A stretch of 64,000 bases of DNA from Allodiplogaster sudhausi (taxonomy: Eukaryota; Nematoda; Chromadorea; Rhabditida; Diplogasteridae). The stretch is from the NCBI GenBank assembly GCA_945643635.1, contig CALZFC010000164.1:62001-126000 (forward strand). The letters are read 5' to 3'. This document shows, piece by piece, positions 37,701 through 49,378 of this stretch (within the stretch, counting starts at the first letter, position 1; each line of letters begins with the position of its first letter). The notes beneath the pieces were generated by a model. It worked only from the letters and a program-made list of their open reading frames with translations, ran no database searches and was not told where the DNA came from. The position numbers and the translations under genes are program-made.

Positions 37701-40700
37701 TCCAATTCGAATAAACTAAACTATGAATCCTTGGGCGAAATGACAGTGACGCTACTGACCCTACTCTTATATCTTATATCTTATAACAAAAGATCGTACG
37801 AATGTAATTTCATTTAAAGGGTTCATCTTGTACCAAATTTCATCCTCTTTCATTTGATGTATGATTCGGCATGTGGAAACGTTTCTGCCGTGCAATTAAT
37901 CTTGGAAGAAAACTGAAACGAACGTTGAGTGAAATTTGAACGAGCACAAATAAAAACTTCACGCAGGTTTTATGCGGGTTTACTATGGAAAATGACCAAA
38001 CTTCACTCACATTCCAAATAGCGAAAGGAAAACCTTGTGAAGGTTTAAAAATGCATTCAGCAAAAAAATTCATTGAAGTTTGTCAGTGGAAACGAAATAG
38101 TATTTGAAAGTGAGAGAGCAAAAGTTTGTAAAAGCTCTTTAGAAACTTTTCTTCTCTCACTGTTGCACGCTATTTCCTATCTTTGACTGAAAGATTGCTC
38201 AACTTTAAATGTCATTCAACTTCACGTTTTCTGCGCAAAAATAACGGAACACAAAAATGATTCATGGGTGCTTGTGAGGCTAGTGTCTTCGATAGGCATT
38301 GTCATATGACAGGCACATTCGGGTAGCTCGAGTGATGGCATAGAGTAATGCGAAGGGGTTCAGACTATGAATCTTGAGGTACCGGGTTCGGTATCTGGCG
38401 TGGGTGGAACTTTTGCCCGATTTAGAATAAATTCTATTTTGCATTATCTTATTATTAATCATCAAAATATCTCTAAATACCTACAAATATATCTCTAAAA
38501 AAAACCAGGGAAAAAACCCGGTAAAAAGACATAATATAAAAGATCTCCTAAAGGTCTCCTCAACCTCATTAAACATTTCACTGAAATTTCACTGAGCTCA
38601 AAATGAAAACTTCATTAACATTTGGCCAAAGTGGCGTCAGTTTTGTCAAGATTAATTGCACGGCTGAAGTAGTTTTTTAAGCCTTCTCATTCTACAGAAC
38701 AAAATTTCCCATATAAATCCAACTTTTTAATAAAAGTATGTATGTAACATTTGAAGATCTCCATGAGAGCTCTTAGATGATATACTTACGATTTTGTAAT
38801 ATTAAGATTAAGCGTAGTTATGGATCGATGAATGCGCTTGCACTGCATCTCGGCGACCGAAAATTCGCCATTTTTACCGACTCGCGCGCATTTTTCGCAA
38901 GGTTTGCCTACCGCTATGTTTTTGAAGGAAACGAATTCTTGTAGCAAATTTCACGCGCTACAACATATCAAAAAACTGCAGGGTACTCTTTCCAAAAATG
39001 AACAAAAATTTGCCAAAAAGTGGTCACAAAAATGTTCAGGGCCGTGTTTTGGGTCGAAAATATTTTTTAGAAAATTTTACGTAAGATCAAAATTGAAGAG
39101 CGTCCAACGGGCTATCGAACGGTGTCTTTGATTTCGTCAAATTCGGGAAATTAGCCGAGTTATGGCTCATCATATTTTGAAGGGTACTGTACTGTTCCCC
39201 GAACAAAATTTTTCTGAAAAAAATTTAAATGTACGGTTTGTTGTAGAGAACGTCGAGTTGTATAGGTGAGAGAATTTTCATAAGCGAAATCGAAAAAAAT
39301 TCCCCAGTGCAGCACCCAATAATGCCGTGCTTGAGTCTTATGGAGAGGCTGTCTTAATGCGCACTTAAAGGAGAGTTGAAGCACTGCAAAAACTTGAACT
39401 TTGAAACTTGAACGCCCATTTGTTTTGATGGTTGAAAAAATTTAAACGTATGTATCACCATGCATTATTAGAAATGGATAATGATTTTCCGTTTTCTATT
39501 AGTCGCCTTTCCTGCATTTTCCTTCTAAAAATGAACTAGTCTTATTTTGCAGTCTCTGCATACGTGGATGTCAACAAGCTGCACGCCGACTTTATGTATT
39601 GGATCGTCGAGGAGAGGACATCAATGAGGCGTGGCTCGCTGCGTCTCTCCACGGATAATCGGTACGCTTTCACTCAGTCTCTGTGAAATTTTCGTATCAG
39701 CATTTGTGAATATAGCAGTCTATAATTTTCCGCTTAAAGGACAGGTGTATTTAACTGCACTCTGCTAGTGGTAAGACTTGTATGTACTATGTATGTATCC
39801 ATTCATTCGCAACCTCTACATTAGTCGACATTTCATCTCTCACCCTAGTAGTCTTGTACTCCTCAGGCATGCTGTAACCTTATCCAAATAGTGCGTTATC
39901 TAGCGTATGATGACATTTAACTGCTTATCCTTCCTGCATTCATGAAAGGGGAAAACTCTTCTTTATCCAGAATATCTGTCCTTGCGGATCATACGTTAAG
40001 ATGGAAGCTAAATATTAGGCAGAGTGAAACATCCCAGAATAGCACATAAGCTGTTCTCGCGGAGCGCTGGCTGGTTCTCTGGAACAAGGATCGATATTAA
40101 TATTTACGAGTGGAAAGGCCGAATGCAAAGGATTCGGCCGGCCGAATTGCTCAAAGTTTTCAAAGTTTTTCAAAGCTTATTCCACAATCAGGGAGGGACT
40201 GGGCCCGGTGGGTGAAGGTAATATGAAAGGCATCGGGTTTCATGACTGTGGTTCGCATCCAAGTGGTGGACAATTCGTAACGCCATCGTTCTCGGGGACT
40301 TCCAGCATGCCTTTTCCACTTCCACGGTCTCCACTCCATGGCTCTTTGTGTCCAGTGTCCTCCATCCATTTTTGCAAGAATTTCCACTTTCTCTCCATGG
40401 TTACATGGCTCAATTGCTCAAATAATAGACAAATCCTGTGAGAAGTGAATACGTTGATTCGTCCGTGCTGGTTGCGGCGCATTCACAAAATGACCGCCTC
40501 GATTTGCCGAACTAGGGAGACCATGTAAATAAAAATTCCCCTTTTCGAACAAAGTTGTGCGTTTTGATAGAAGCGCCTCATTTGATCTCAATGCTGAGGA
40601 TAGGATAGCAAATTTTAACACTTTCCGAAAAACAGGTTCAAGGATTCTGTCATCAGTGTATTTCACAAAACTTCTGGAAAAAGTATATGGAAAATAGTCT

Positions 40701-41015
40701 TTTGGTATCTAAAGTTGAAACTTAATTGACTCGAATTTATAGATGCATAGTCTTTAATGAGAGCGACCCCCCACCCCTCAAGAGGAAAGTAAGCACAGGC
40801 ACTTCTTATAGGGGTGGAAAATACGGTAAATATAAAAAAGCGAAATTGTTTACCTTCTTTGTTTTAGCTCAGAACGTTCGTCCAAGTCTTCAAAGATGAG
40901 CAAAAACTCGACACGGAGTACAAAATCTGAGCACAGCCGACCAAATTCGGCTGCCGCATCCATTCCATCGAAGAAGACATCACTTGCGAATAATCGCCTT
41001 TCAGTTCCACTCTGA
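33355..41015 (+). CDS. multi-pass membrane protein, six exons, 275 residues, function unknown
   Basis: Exon model: 33355-33421, 34390-34602, 35920-36008, 36639-36840, 39553-39661, 40868-41015. Phases chain without a stop. The start ATG follows the acceptor CTGACAG by three bases, suggesting trans-splicing. The N-terminus (MRILAAFLSVLFLFINPTM) is a signal peptide or signal anchor. Next come a GC-rich luminal stretch with two N-glycosylation sites (NAT, NIT) and three hydrophobic segments: HLLLVILTTLVHALLTGF, LGYLTVFVLFNVLLLLHA and AVYVGAAFLVTYALWMAV. The tail is Ser/Lys-rich (SERSSKSSKMSKNS) and probably cytoplasmic. The stop is at 41013-41015, with AATAAA at 41078-41083. I recognise no family. 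Membrane topology is inferred. The exon 3 donor (ATG|GTGACT) was chosen because it restores phase and is the least certain join. The fourth intron holds a nested palindromic element. Confidence 0.65.
34744..34800. repeat. CT microsatellite in intron 2
   Basis: A run of TCTC dinucleotides in the second intron of the membrane-protein gene; a second CT run lies in the same intron at about 35460-35487. Confidence 0.9.
36888..39311. mobile_element. ~2.4-kb inverted-repeat element in intron 4 of the membrane-protein gene
   Basis: Two arms of about 650 bp are inverted copies at high identity. The left arm runs from TGCACTGGGGAAT at 36888 to about 37533. The right arm runs from about 38647 to the complementary ATTCCCCAGTGCA at 39311. 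Each arm carries the same 99-codon frame (minus 37068-37367, plus 38832-39131), differing at a few residues, so the frame only reflects arm identity. The left arm is split by a second palindrome (37534-37887). The intervening 0.74 kb (37905-38646) shows no gene. No transposase is visible. Confidence 0.9.
37534..37887. mobile_element. 354-bp palindromic element nested in the larger one
   Basis: The inverted ends CAGAAACGTTTCCACATGCC and its complement bound arms of about 110 bp (37534-37645 and 37780-37887) with a ~135-bp loop. It interrupts the left arm of the larger palindrome. The right arm preserves the uninterrupted sequence, AGCCGTGCAATTAATC in reverse complement at 38649-38664, followed by the ACTTCAG equivalent. 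That gives an internal empty site. Confidence 0.85.
39662..40867. other. intron 5 of the membrane-protein gene, with dispersed repeat fragments
   Basis: No additional exon was found. CCACAATCAGGGAGGGACTGG near 40182 resembles TTTCACAATCAGGGACTGTG near 54930, so both lie in a dispersed repeat. GGAAAATACGGTA near 40818 matches the right end of the 28457-28900 MITE and may be a remnant. A palindrome, ATTCGGCCGGCCGAAT, lies near 40130. Confidence 0.55.
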
Positions 41016-41077
41016 TCGACATGTCAATATATCATCCATCACCAAGAAACGAAATCGGTGCTAAATTTCATTGAATT

Positions 41078-41083
41078 AATAAA
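41078..41083 (+). terminator. polyadenylation signal AATAAA
   Basis: Canonical AATAAA hexamer 63 bases after the stop codon of the membrane-protein gene. Confidence 0.6.
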
Positions 41084-41719
41084 TTACCGATCTGTACATA
41101 TCGTGTGCATTAAACGAAGCGGTAGCCATCAACTAGCGGTAAATATTAATTTTACGTTATTATTAGCTCTCACATTTTAAGTTTCTTTTTTTGTACCTTG
41201 CATGATCGTTTGAAAGTCTATTTAGGTACCGTGCTAAATTTTTGTAGCATTGCATTATAAAATAAGTTGAAATTTTTTTGCAGGTATTCCATATTCAATT
41301 TGTATTGTATTGACGATTTGAGGCTTTTAAGTTTTAGTTTTTTGAAGAATTAATTAATCAGCTAATTTAAAGAGAAAGAAGCTAAACTTAGGCACATTTC
41401 TCAACTGATTCGAACATGGGACACTTGACTTATTATGAACAAAGATTTGTCTACGCTTCGCTCATGATACCTGTGATCTAATTGCTTTTGCTGCTCAACA
41501 TCATTTGCATGCCTTTCTATATTTTCAGATCTTATAATCCGTGTTAAAATATGAGTGAATATCGCCTGCTTTTTCGCATAAATGCATAAAATAAATGCGT
41601 TCGTGGGTAATTTTTCGTCTTTCTCCTTGATTCGCCTATTAATCATTCACGAGGAGCAATGATCTTGCATATTAGAAAATGAGCTAATCATTTTAAACGA
41701 AAACTTTAGAATTTTTCAG

Positions 41720-41973
41720 ATGTTGAGGAGGAAGCAAGCATATCCCAAGTTCTTTCCTTGTTTGAGTAGATATTCCTCGCCGATCTCTTTCATGCATAGG
41801 CGTGTGAACTCCTTTCATGGAGAATTGGAGTGTGTACACTGTCCATTGTGCGACCACTTCCCTCGAGCCAGACAGAGTGAGAGAGACAATCGCATTCGGA
41901 CGCTTTCAAACTTACCGAACCGGGATGAGGAAGATGCGATTGAACTGGTAGGCAAAGACGGGCGAACTTCAAG
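41720..41973 (+). CDS. possible first exon of an unresolved gene
   Basis: An ATG lies directly after a strong acceptor, AGAATTTTTCAG, which is the layout of a trans-spliced start. The frame stays open for 84 codons, contains a Cys pair (ECVHCPLC) and an acidic end (NRDEEDAIEL), and stops at a TCAAG|GTGAGG donor in phase 2. It lies just upstream of the DB-module gene and could be its 5' exon. However, phase 2 does not fit the phase needed by the exon at 42237, so the join is unproven. It may instead be noncoding. Confidence 0.3.
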
Positions 41974-42236
41974 GTGAGGAGAGCGGACAATGTGAAAAAG
42001 AAGACGATTGCAAGAGCAGGTAATCTTCGAGCAACTCTTTCCACACTATACTTGTTGTGCGCTAACGAAGAGTAATCCTTCGCTTCTTGGCCATGCAGTT
42101 TGTCGTCCACATCATTCTTCTGTCCATCACCACATCGCAACTTATCGATGCAGTTAGCAACCTTTTAACTCAGTTGCTTGATTTTAGGGAAGGTTGTTTT
42201 GCTGCGTCTCTTCAGATTGCGCGTTCTCTCTTTCAG

Positions 42237-44463
42237 TTCTTTCCTTTCCCCTATGCTTGATTGAGTGCTTTGCGTGGGGCGGCTGTGGCTGGGGCGGATG
42301 CGGCATGCCGTGTTTCGGCGGTCCGATGCCCTGCCGCCGCCATCGGGCGCGTGGCGCCAAAAGCCTCAGTGGCGATCGTGAAGAAACGCCTCGGATTGTG
42401 GTAAAGGCCATTTTATGATATTATTACAGTTAAGCAAAGAAGACGGACTCCATTGTAGGATCCTGACGCCCAGTTCTTAGCCTGCTGCGAGGAGAGTCGC
42501 CTGCCTCAAGCATGCATTTCTAAGTGTTCCTATCGAGCGTTCACGAAAGACGCGGTTAGTCATTGTAAGAATTTAACTTATTTGGAGATTGGAGATTCAC
42601 TCATATGTGGAATTTATGTAATGAAATATATAGAGCAATATACAAAAATAGAATAGGTGCCAACTAAAACATTCCGACTTTTTCATTTCTCCAATCATCA
42701 AGAATGGCAAACAGTCGATTAATCTTTATTCCGGGAAAATTTTTTCACCCATTATTTAAAAAAAAGCAATGTTTAGTTGGCATCGTCTTATACATATGTA
42801 GAGCATTGATATAACGATTCTGTAAACCTTCATTCTGGCAAGTTTGGTGTTCGGAAATAGTGGGTTTCGCTTGGCGGAACTCCTACCACGCTACTACAGC
42901 TTATTGTTAGTAATTGTGAGCTGCTATCAGGCAGAAGAACCTGAACAACAAAATTATTCCAAAAGATACAAGAGTTGTCGCACGGGATGGAGTGAAAGTG
43001 AATGAAGACAAGCCATTTTCTATAGCAAACCAGCAAGTAACTCGTGTGTATTTTATAATTATGCTCGTTAATATTTAACTCACAAGCTCAATCCCGAAGC
43101 TTTCTGGCAATACTAAGAGTACAGCAGATTCGTGATCCAGTTTATGGTATGTGACCCAGCAAACAAACATCTTTAGCCGCATATTTCCCTTTAGAGTGCT
43201 GTAATATAGAGCCTGACTTGGCTGAGCGCAGTTTTCGTGATCTTTTTGCTTGCACCAGCCCATGTCTCGGAATGGAATTAGAAAGTTATCATATAGAATT
43301 TAGGAATGGTTACGCTGCTGAATTATCACGCCAATTATCCAAGGACGTGTGGTCAACATTTTCCACACTTATTAAAACAAAGAAAAATGCGATAATTTCT
43401 TGCTGGAGCAAAAAAAATAAAGAATATCTGTGTGATTGCAGCTTGTCTCGATGTTTCTGCACGCAGATGCATGTCCACTCGTCGCCGCAATCAATCTGCA
43501 GAGGTTGGCCATCATGTACACAGCTGAAGCTAGATGGAGCATAGAATTTGTGCAATGATAAACTAATTGTAAGTATACTTATATTAAAGACTTTACCGTT
43601 TAATGTTTATTTGGAATTTTTTTAAATGAATTTTAGCGACTACATATGTAATAGTATCGTATAAACCCTCAAAACATGAATGATTAATAATGACGACAAT
43701 TAGATGCGCATCGCGAGGCCGCGACCACCGCGACTGCTGCCGCCGCAACGCCGTCCATCTCACGGCGGCCGGTGACAAGTGCCTCCTCTTTTGTCGACAG
43801 GCACATCAAGCTCTTGTTTCCGAATTCTAAGGCCATTATGTATATATCCTACGTTTCTGGACAGCGCAGTGTATTATATCTATTGCTATTTGCATCCTTT
43901 AGTATTTATGTATCTTATACATGCAGGCAAGTAAATTTATATATGTAAAAAGCTAATACAATTTATCACACTCGGCTGCTTATAGCGTTTACTTACTGTG
44001 ATGGATAGTTCAAACATTCGTCGACTGATATTTTTTACTATAAAATAGACCTAGTAAGTGTGCTATATTTTTATTTTTATTTTTCTTTAGCCGAATCTTG
44101 CAAACGTGACACTCCTTGACCTTGCTTACCTGCCCTGCCTCGAGCGGTTCGACTCGGTGAACAGCTGCTTCTGGCACGACGCAGTCAAGGAAGCAGCGGA
44201 GGAAGCTGTTGAGGCCAATGGCAAGGAGGTGTGTGAATTGAATGTTGCTTGAACAATCGTTTTCGTCCTTTGTTCAGACAACAGGAAGACGCTTGGGGAA
44301 GCTAAAGATGCGGGATGACAGTGCATCGTATAAGACAGCCAGCGAGAGCGACCGAACGGACGAGGAGCTGCACATGATTGACGAGAGCGAAGCGAAGTGG
44401 AGCGAGGCAGCGCGTGCAGTCGACCAAATTGTAGAAGAAGATGTCGGAGAAAACAATTACTAA
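42237..44463 (+). CDS. secreted DB-module (nematode cysteine-rich) protein, 5' end unresolved
   Basis: Exons: 42237-42400, 42459-42554, 43442-43503, 43704-43800, 44091-44228, 44278-44463; the first visible exon lacks a start. Order: hydrophobic LSFPLCLIECFA (signal-peptide-like), a Cys/Gly stretch CFAWGGCGWGGCG, then the DB module. DB landmarks are FLACCEESRLPQACISKCSY, ADACPL, a CASRGRDHRDCCRRN core and CLLFC. The typical continuation follows: a segment with NVTLLDLAYLPCLERFD and NSCFWHD. The final 62 codons, acidic and ending GENNY, are not part of the module. DB-module proteins are nematode secreted proteins with disulfide-rich folds; the molecular role is mostly unknown. Exon phases agree at every junction. 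The 43801-44090 intron requires a GC donor (CGACAG|GCACAT). AATAAA lies at 44749-44754. Confidence 0.85.
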
Positions 44464-44748
44464 CTTCTGGATTTACTTCGTAAGTTTCAATGGCTTGTTT
44501 CAATTCACGGCCACTACAACAATATATCAATACGTTTGTACAGACTGTTCGCCGAATTTTTCATTGTATCACTTGCTTCAAAGTTGAGCAATATTTACGT
44601 CCGAATTAGCCTGCTTGCATTATAGAATATAAATAGTGGTTACTTCGCATTTTATCTAAGAATTAATCTATATAAGCATAAAAATCACCATCTGCTTAAG
44701 CACAAGAATCACTCACTTTCCTATATTGGTGTATGCATAATAATTCCA

Positions 44749-44754
44749 AATAAA
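44749..44754 (+). terminator. polyadenylation signal AATAAA
   Basis: Canonical hexamer about 290 bases downstream of the DB-module stop codon; a long 3' UTR is implied if used. Confidence 0.45.
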
Positions 44755-44960
44755 GCGAAACAAAAACGAGTGACCAAATCGAAACAACATATAAATCTTT
44801 TAAATCTTCCTGCTTAAAATTACTTATGAAGCATATATAATGTAGCTCATAGAGCTTTATTCTAGACATCTATACTGAGAAAAAAATTTCCTAAATTAAA
44901 ATGCAATACATATTTTCTACGAAAACATTAAGAATATAGCAAACAAACAACACACACAAG

Positions 44961-47900
44961 TCCAAGGTTTTGACGCGAAATGGAGGACCCTGAGGCAAGC
45001 TATTGAGCAGGTAATAATTAAAATACTGTTAATCGGTACGTTTATAGCCCGCCTGATAAATAAATATTCATTAAATGCAAAAGATTTCTTTTATTCTAAT
45101 TAGCATCGACTATTTAACGTATTTAAATATTCTGTCTATTAAAAGATTCCACCGGCTTATGGTTAGTTGCAGCGCGGAGAAGATCGTGCGCCGAGAGGGA
45201 GAGGTGCCGAGAGGCGAGTGAGTGATGGTGGAGAGGTGAAGAGGGCGCCGAGCAGGAGGGCCGGCGAGTGGCTGCCACCGGAGGGGGCAACGCCGTCGGC
45301 TCGATCTCGACAGCCACCGAGTAGCATGGGGGAGCACCGACGGGCGGAGGAGGCGTGCTGATGGCTGTAAATCAAAACTGGTCAGAACAATATCCCTTGG
45401 ACACATTCATATGAATGTTCAGCGTTAGATAATGCCTTGTCATGCATTCTCGTAGTTGCATATCATTTTTTTTTTGCAGATATGTTAGCTGGCTGCCATC
45501 ACTGTAATCCTAATTTGCATTACTAAATAAGAACCAAATTCGATGCGGAACATTTAGTATGGGATATTTAGTAGGGATTTGAGAAAATGTAATGGTGCTA
45601 ACACCTTGAAATTTGTCGTCTTTTATCTTCCGTTATGGTTATACACATCAGACTGTATGCGATGATACGGAAACGAATGCACTGGCTGACATGAAGAGGC
45701 GAGCGTGCGATGAGGGAGGACGGAGTAGCGTGGCGGGCTGCTGCCGCTCTCTGCGTTCTGCTTCGCGCGCATCGCATCCTCGTACTTTGGCGGCGCCGAC
45801 GCGTAACGCGGATGGAAGTCTGCAAAAGAAGGCATCTTCGACGTGTGCATCTTAAAGGAGCCAGAAACTCATTTATGAATTCGCGCCTTTTTGCCTGACA
45901 GAAAGACGAAAATGGTCAGAGAAATTCGAATAGATTACGGTTGAGTTTCGTGCTCCTTTAAGCACATTTATGTGATATTATGATAACAAATTACGAGTAG
46001 TGTAATAGAATAAGCTTGCAATTTATTTTTTTAACACCGAGCCTAAGACAAAATATTTGAGCGTTTAGTTTCCGTCGGAAAGTGCGAGTATTGAAACTTG
46101 TGGAATAGCCCAAGACGTAAGGGGGAAGAATAACGAGTTAAAGAGAGGAGAAGGAGTGTCTAACAGACCGCTGAATGAGCTGCGATGCTGGCAGGCAATA
46201 TAGTTAAAGAGCTGCCAACGCTTTAATCCTACTCTCTCTCTCACTCCATCTCTCTTTCTCCCTTTATTTCTCTCTTTCTATCTTTCTCTCTCGTTCTCCC
46301 TATTTCTCTCACATTCTCTCACATTCTCTCTTTCTTGCATCAAGTACCGACCATCCGCAGCCGGTCCTTTATGACCTTTTTCTCTTCTACATGTCCGTTG
46401 CTGCTGGCCTATTTGAGTACGCCGAGGTAACTAGCATGCCGTTTGTTGCATCACTGTGTCTATCATACTCGGAGCGCTAACAGCAGTAGAATGTGCCAAT
46501 AGATGTAATTATCTAACCTCGTTCGACTAATTTTTGTTTCTTTAATTACTGTAAGGTTTTATTATTAATGTGTTTTTTATTGTCTCGATTATGTACATAT
46601 ATACTCTAATTGTAAGTGAAACAGCTCTTCTATTCCCTCTCTCTCTTCCCTCTTGTCCATCTCCCTCCCTTTCTCCTTCATCTTTGTCTCTCATTCCCTA
46701 AGACCTCTTTCCTGACCTTGGAATGCCAGGTTGCGTGCCTGGTCTGCTGCCTCGCACATTCACTCCCACACCTAGCCCGGTCTCAGTTGATCTCGCCTTT
46801 CAATCTCCACACGCGCCCACATCCAAGCAGCGCTCTCGAGAATCTGTGAACTAGTGCTGAAGAGTAAAATAAACTTGAGCAGCCTTGGCAATCATTGTAT
46901 TTATGTAACTTCACAGGTAGGAGCAGTTTAAGCGCTTCATTAACATTTTGTTCTTGTAGTGTTCATTCTGTCAGTTGACCTCATTATTATTTTTTTAATT
47001 ATTTGTTCGCTTGCCTCGCCACTTTGCAGTTCCTAAATGCCTGCCTGCCTCATCACACAATGTGACAATGTGTCATCACCCCTTCTCTTCCCTCCCTCTT
47101 CGCCCTTTCTCTCTCTCTCATGCTTCCTCCTCCATCTCTCACTTTCTTTCCCTCTCTTTGTCTCCTTCCCTCTACTCTGTCTCGTACACTGGCTGCTCCT
47201 TCGCACAGCGCAGTGCCCCATCTGCTATTTGTTATCCTCATTCTGGCAGCTCGCATTCTTCGACTCTTCCTTTTCTCAACAGCTATTGCGCTGCATTGAG
47301 CACAGAGGATGCCTAATTGACGTTTTCTTTCTTTTTTTACATTTGGGTCTTTAACCTTTTCTGTTTTTGTGCTAATAAACTTCTAACTTCCAGTGTTAGT
47401 CCGGCTGTTTGTATTCCCAAAGTATCCTTTATGTTTTCCAAATTCTCATTAAACTCTGTTTCACTTCCCATTTTCTCTTTTTTGGCATTTTCATTTAGCG
47501 AGCGCATTCAATTCATTGTTATTAAAGGATGCGCTGATATCCAATTCTCATTCTTATCTCGGAACATTTCTAATTTATTATGCCTAAACTTTATTAACTA
47601 TCCCAAGTGTGGTGCCCTTCTGCTGCCTCACTTGTTAATTTGGTTTATAAACTCTTGTCAGATAAGTTTCATTTGTTCTCCCTTTAAGAGAATAGGCCGT
47701 TCTTCGTCATATGAGCAACGCTTACTGAACCTCGGCCTGACCTCTCTGGAGCAGCATAGACTGGCAACTCATTTACTAACCCCTTCATAATACTACGAAA
47801 TCATGTCCATTTTGGACCATTGTATTCTTCAATTTTTCTACTAAAAACCAGTCGCAGCCTTCGAGTTCATTCTTTCTGCTTTTCTTTTTTTCATGTTCGA

Positions 47901-48029
47901 TAACTTCGCTCTAGAGTTGCCTGCCTGCCTTATGACCTAAAAAGAAAGTGAGCGGGTAGAGCAGTTCTGCGAAGAATCTTTTAGCAGCGCTGCTGCGAAA
48001 ATGCATGTTAATCATTATTCCTTTTCTGA

Positions 48030-48099
<70 letters not shown>

Positions 48100-49378
48100 T
48101 GCTAGTCAGAGGGTGGATGTGATGAAGAGGAGTGAATTGTGTGAATGGCTGAGAGAAAGAGAGATTCAGCGAAAAAAAGAAACCAGTAGGCTGGAGAGAC
48201 GGTCCGGCCATGCGCTCGATGTTCAAAGAGTTTCCGCATGAATTGCCTGTTTTCATTTAAATATATGTACTAAATATCTGTATGTTATCAATTCGTGCAC
48301 GCCTTGATGCATTATTTTACTGCCCTGATTCCGCATGTTGTTCGCGTCCAGTTGATAAAAACAATACTTTTATGCATGATTCTGCCTTTTCAAAATTTTT
48401 ACCACGCTCTCGATAATAGACACTGTTATTTTCTTTGGCTGAACATGCTTTTCCGATGTAGGCTCGTTTGATTTAGAGATTGATTTGGCACGATCAAAAT
48501 CCTTCCTGTTAGCTTTTGAAAAATTCACACCGTATCTTGCAGAACGGTTCATCCATAATTGCATCTTCCGCCATCGAGAAGATGACTCAGCAGCTGCTGC
48601 AGACACAGTCCCGCTTTCGTCGCTCCGCGCGCCGCGCACTCTTCCGCAATCAGATGACGGTGCGAACAAAATTTCATTTTTAACTTTTAAATTCATATTC
48701 TTTTTTAATCTACTCTTTTCGAATCGTTGCGCCAGGATTTGTTGTTGAGAAACCAAAAGTTTGTATTGCCTATTTATTTATTCGCTTAAGTTTTTCAGCT
48801 TTTGTTTATTGCTCTTAATTTGGCACTCTCTGGAATGTAATCGCTGACATTTAGACTAGTCGGTTAACAATGAATCTCCGTGAGCATCTCATACGTCTTC
48901 CGTCACCCCCCGTTGAGCTGCGCAGCCAGATCACACGACGATCAATCAAGGTATTTTTTTCTCATTTAAATTATATTAAAAAAAGACACTTTTTAAAGAT
49001 TTGCACCCGTTTTAGGACTCTCTTCGCTACCGGCCGAGCCAGGCTACCCCTTCAGAGCAGCCATCCACGGATCGACAGGCCGGTGGCTATGCTCCTGCGT
49101 CAGGGAGAACGCTGCTGCCCGCAATAAGCACGCTCTTCTCTCAATTGCATCGCGGCAGCACTCATGCGAGTGACCTCTTCCCTCCATTTTACCCCTCCTC
49201 CTACCCACTTGAGTACTCCTTCAACAGTCAGGCCTCCGTGCCACTCGCCTATGCCACCTCAAATGCAACAACAGCGTATTCTCTAGCCAGCATTCCTGCA
49301 TCCGCAAATCAAACCTTTACCTCATGCCAATGTTTCCAATGCTCTTCAATCAATTACTCTTTGCAACACACGCAATAG
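44961..49378 (+). CDS. tentative gene mostly nested in an intron of the opposite-strand PPxY gene
   Basis: Candidate exons: 44961-45010, 46361-46426, 48543-48659, 48736-48762, 48855-48950, 49016-49378, all in compatible phases. The 5' start is not found. Pieces read GFDAKWRTLRQAIEQ, then PVLYDLFLFYMSVAAGLFEY (helical, hydrophobic), then an amphipathic basic helix (SAIEKMTQQLLQTQSRFRR), then RLTMNLREHLIRLPSPP, and a 120-codon Ser/Thr/Tyr-rich last exon ending at TAG 49378. The last two exons are the best supported: a long open frame, TTTTAG acceptor and AAG|GTATTT donor; an in-frame ATG at 48870 could make them a short independent gene. I recognise no family. The hydrophobic exon superficially resembles a third transmembrane helix of a Cys-loop channel, but no other channel signature is present. 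Confidence 0.4.
45090..45095 (-). terminator. polyadenylation signal AATAAA on the minus strand
   Basis: TTTATT on the plus strand, 28 bases past the stop of the PPxY membrane-protein gene. Confidence 0.55.

Noticed and set aside
37068..39131. Matching 99-codon frames in the two palindrome arms, suggesting a conserved gene
   Set aside because: The arms are near-identical inverted copies at the DNA level, so shared frames carry no independent evidence of coding.
45167..45361. 64-codon plus-strand Arg-rich frame
   Set aside because: The minus-strand frame over the same bases fits the PPxY gene in phase, ends in a stop with a nearby AATAAA, and has the codon preference of the other genes. The plus frame relies on AGG/AGA codons rare elsewhere in the window.
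46361..46426. Third transmembrane helix of a Cys-loop ligand-gated channel
   Set aside because: The spacing of hydrophobic residues and the LFEYAE end are suggestive, but no Cys loop, M1, M2 or M4 segment was found in neighbouring exons.
47011..47790. Several plus-strand frames of 78-157 codons
   Set aside because: Pyrimidine-rich intronic sequence with Ser/Phe/Leu bias and no consistent splice or domain evidence; possible alternative terminal exons are mentioned only as candidates.
48370..48756. 128-codon minus-strand frame
   Set aside because: It overlaps the plus-strand exon 48543-48659, which has a good CTTGCAG acceptor and a phase-compatible donor; the minus frame has no matching splice signals or known domain.
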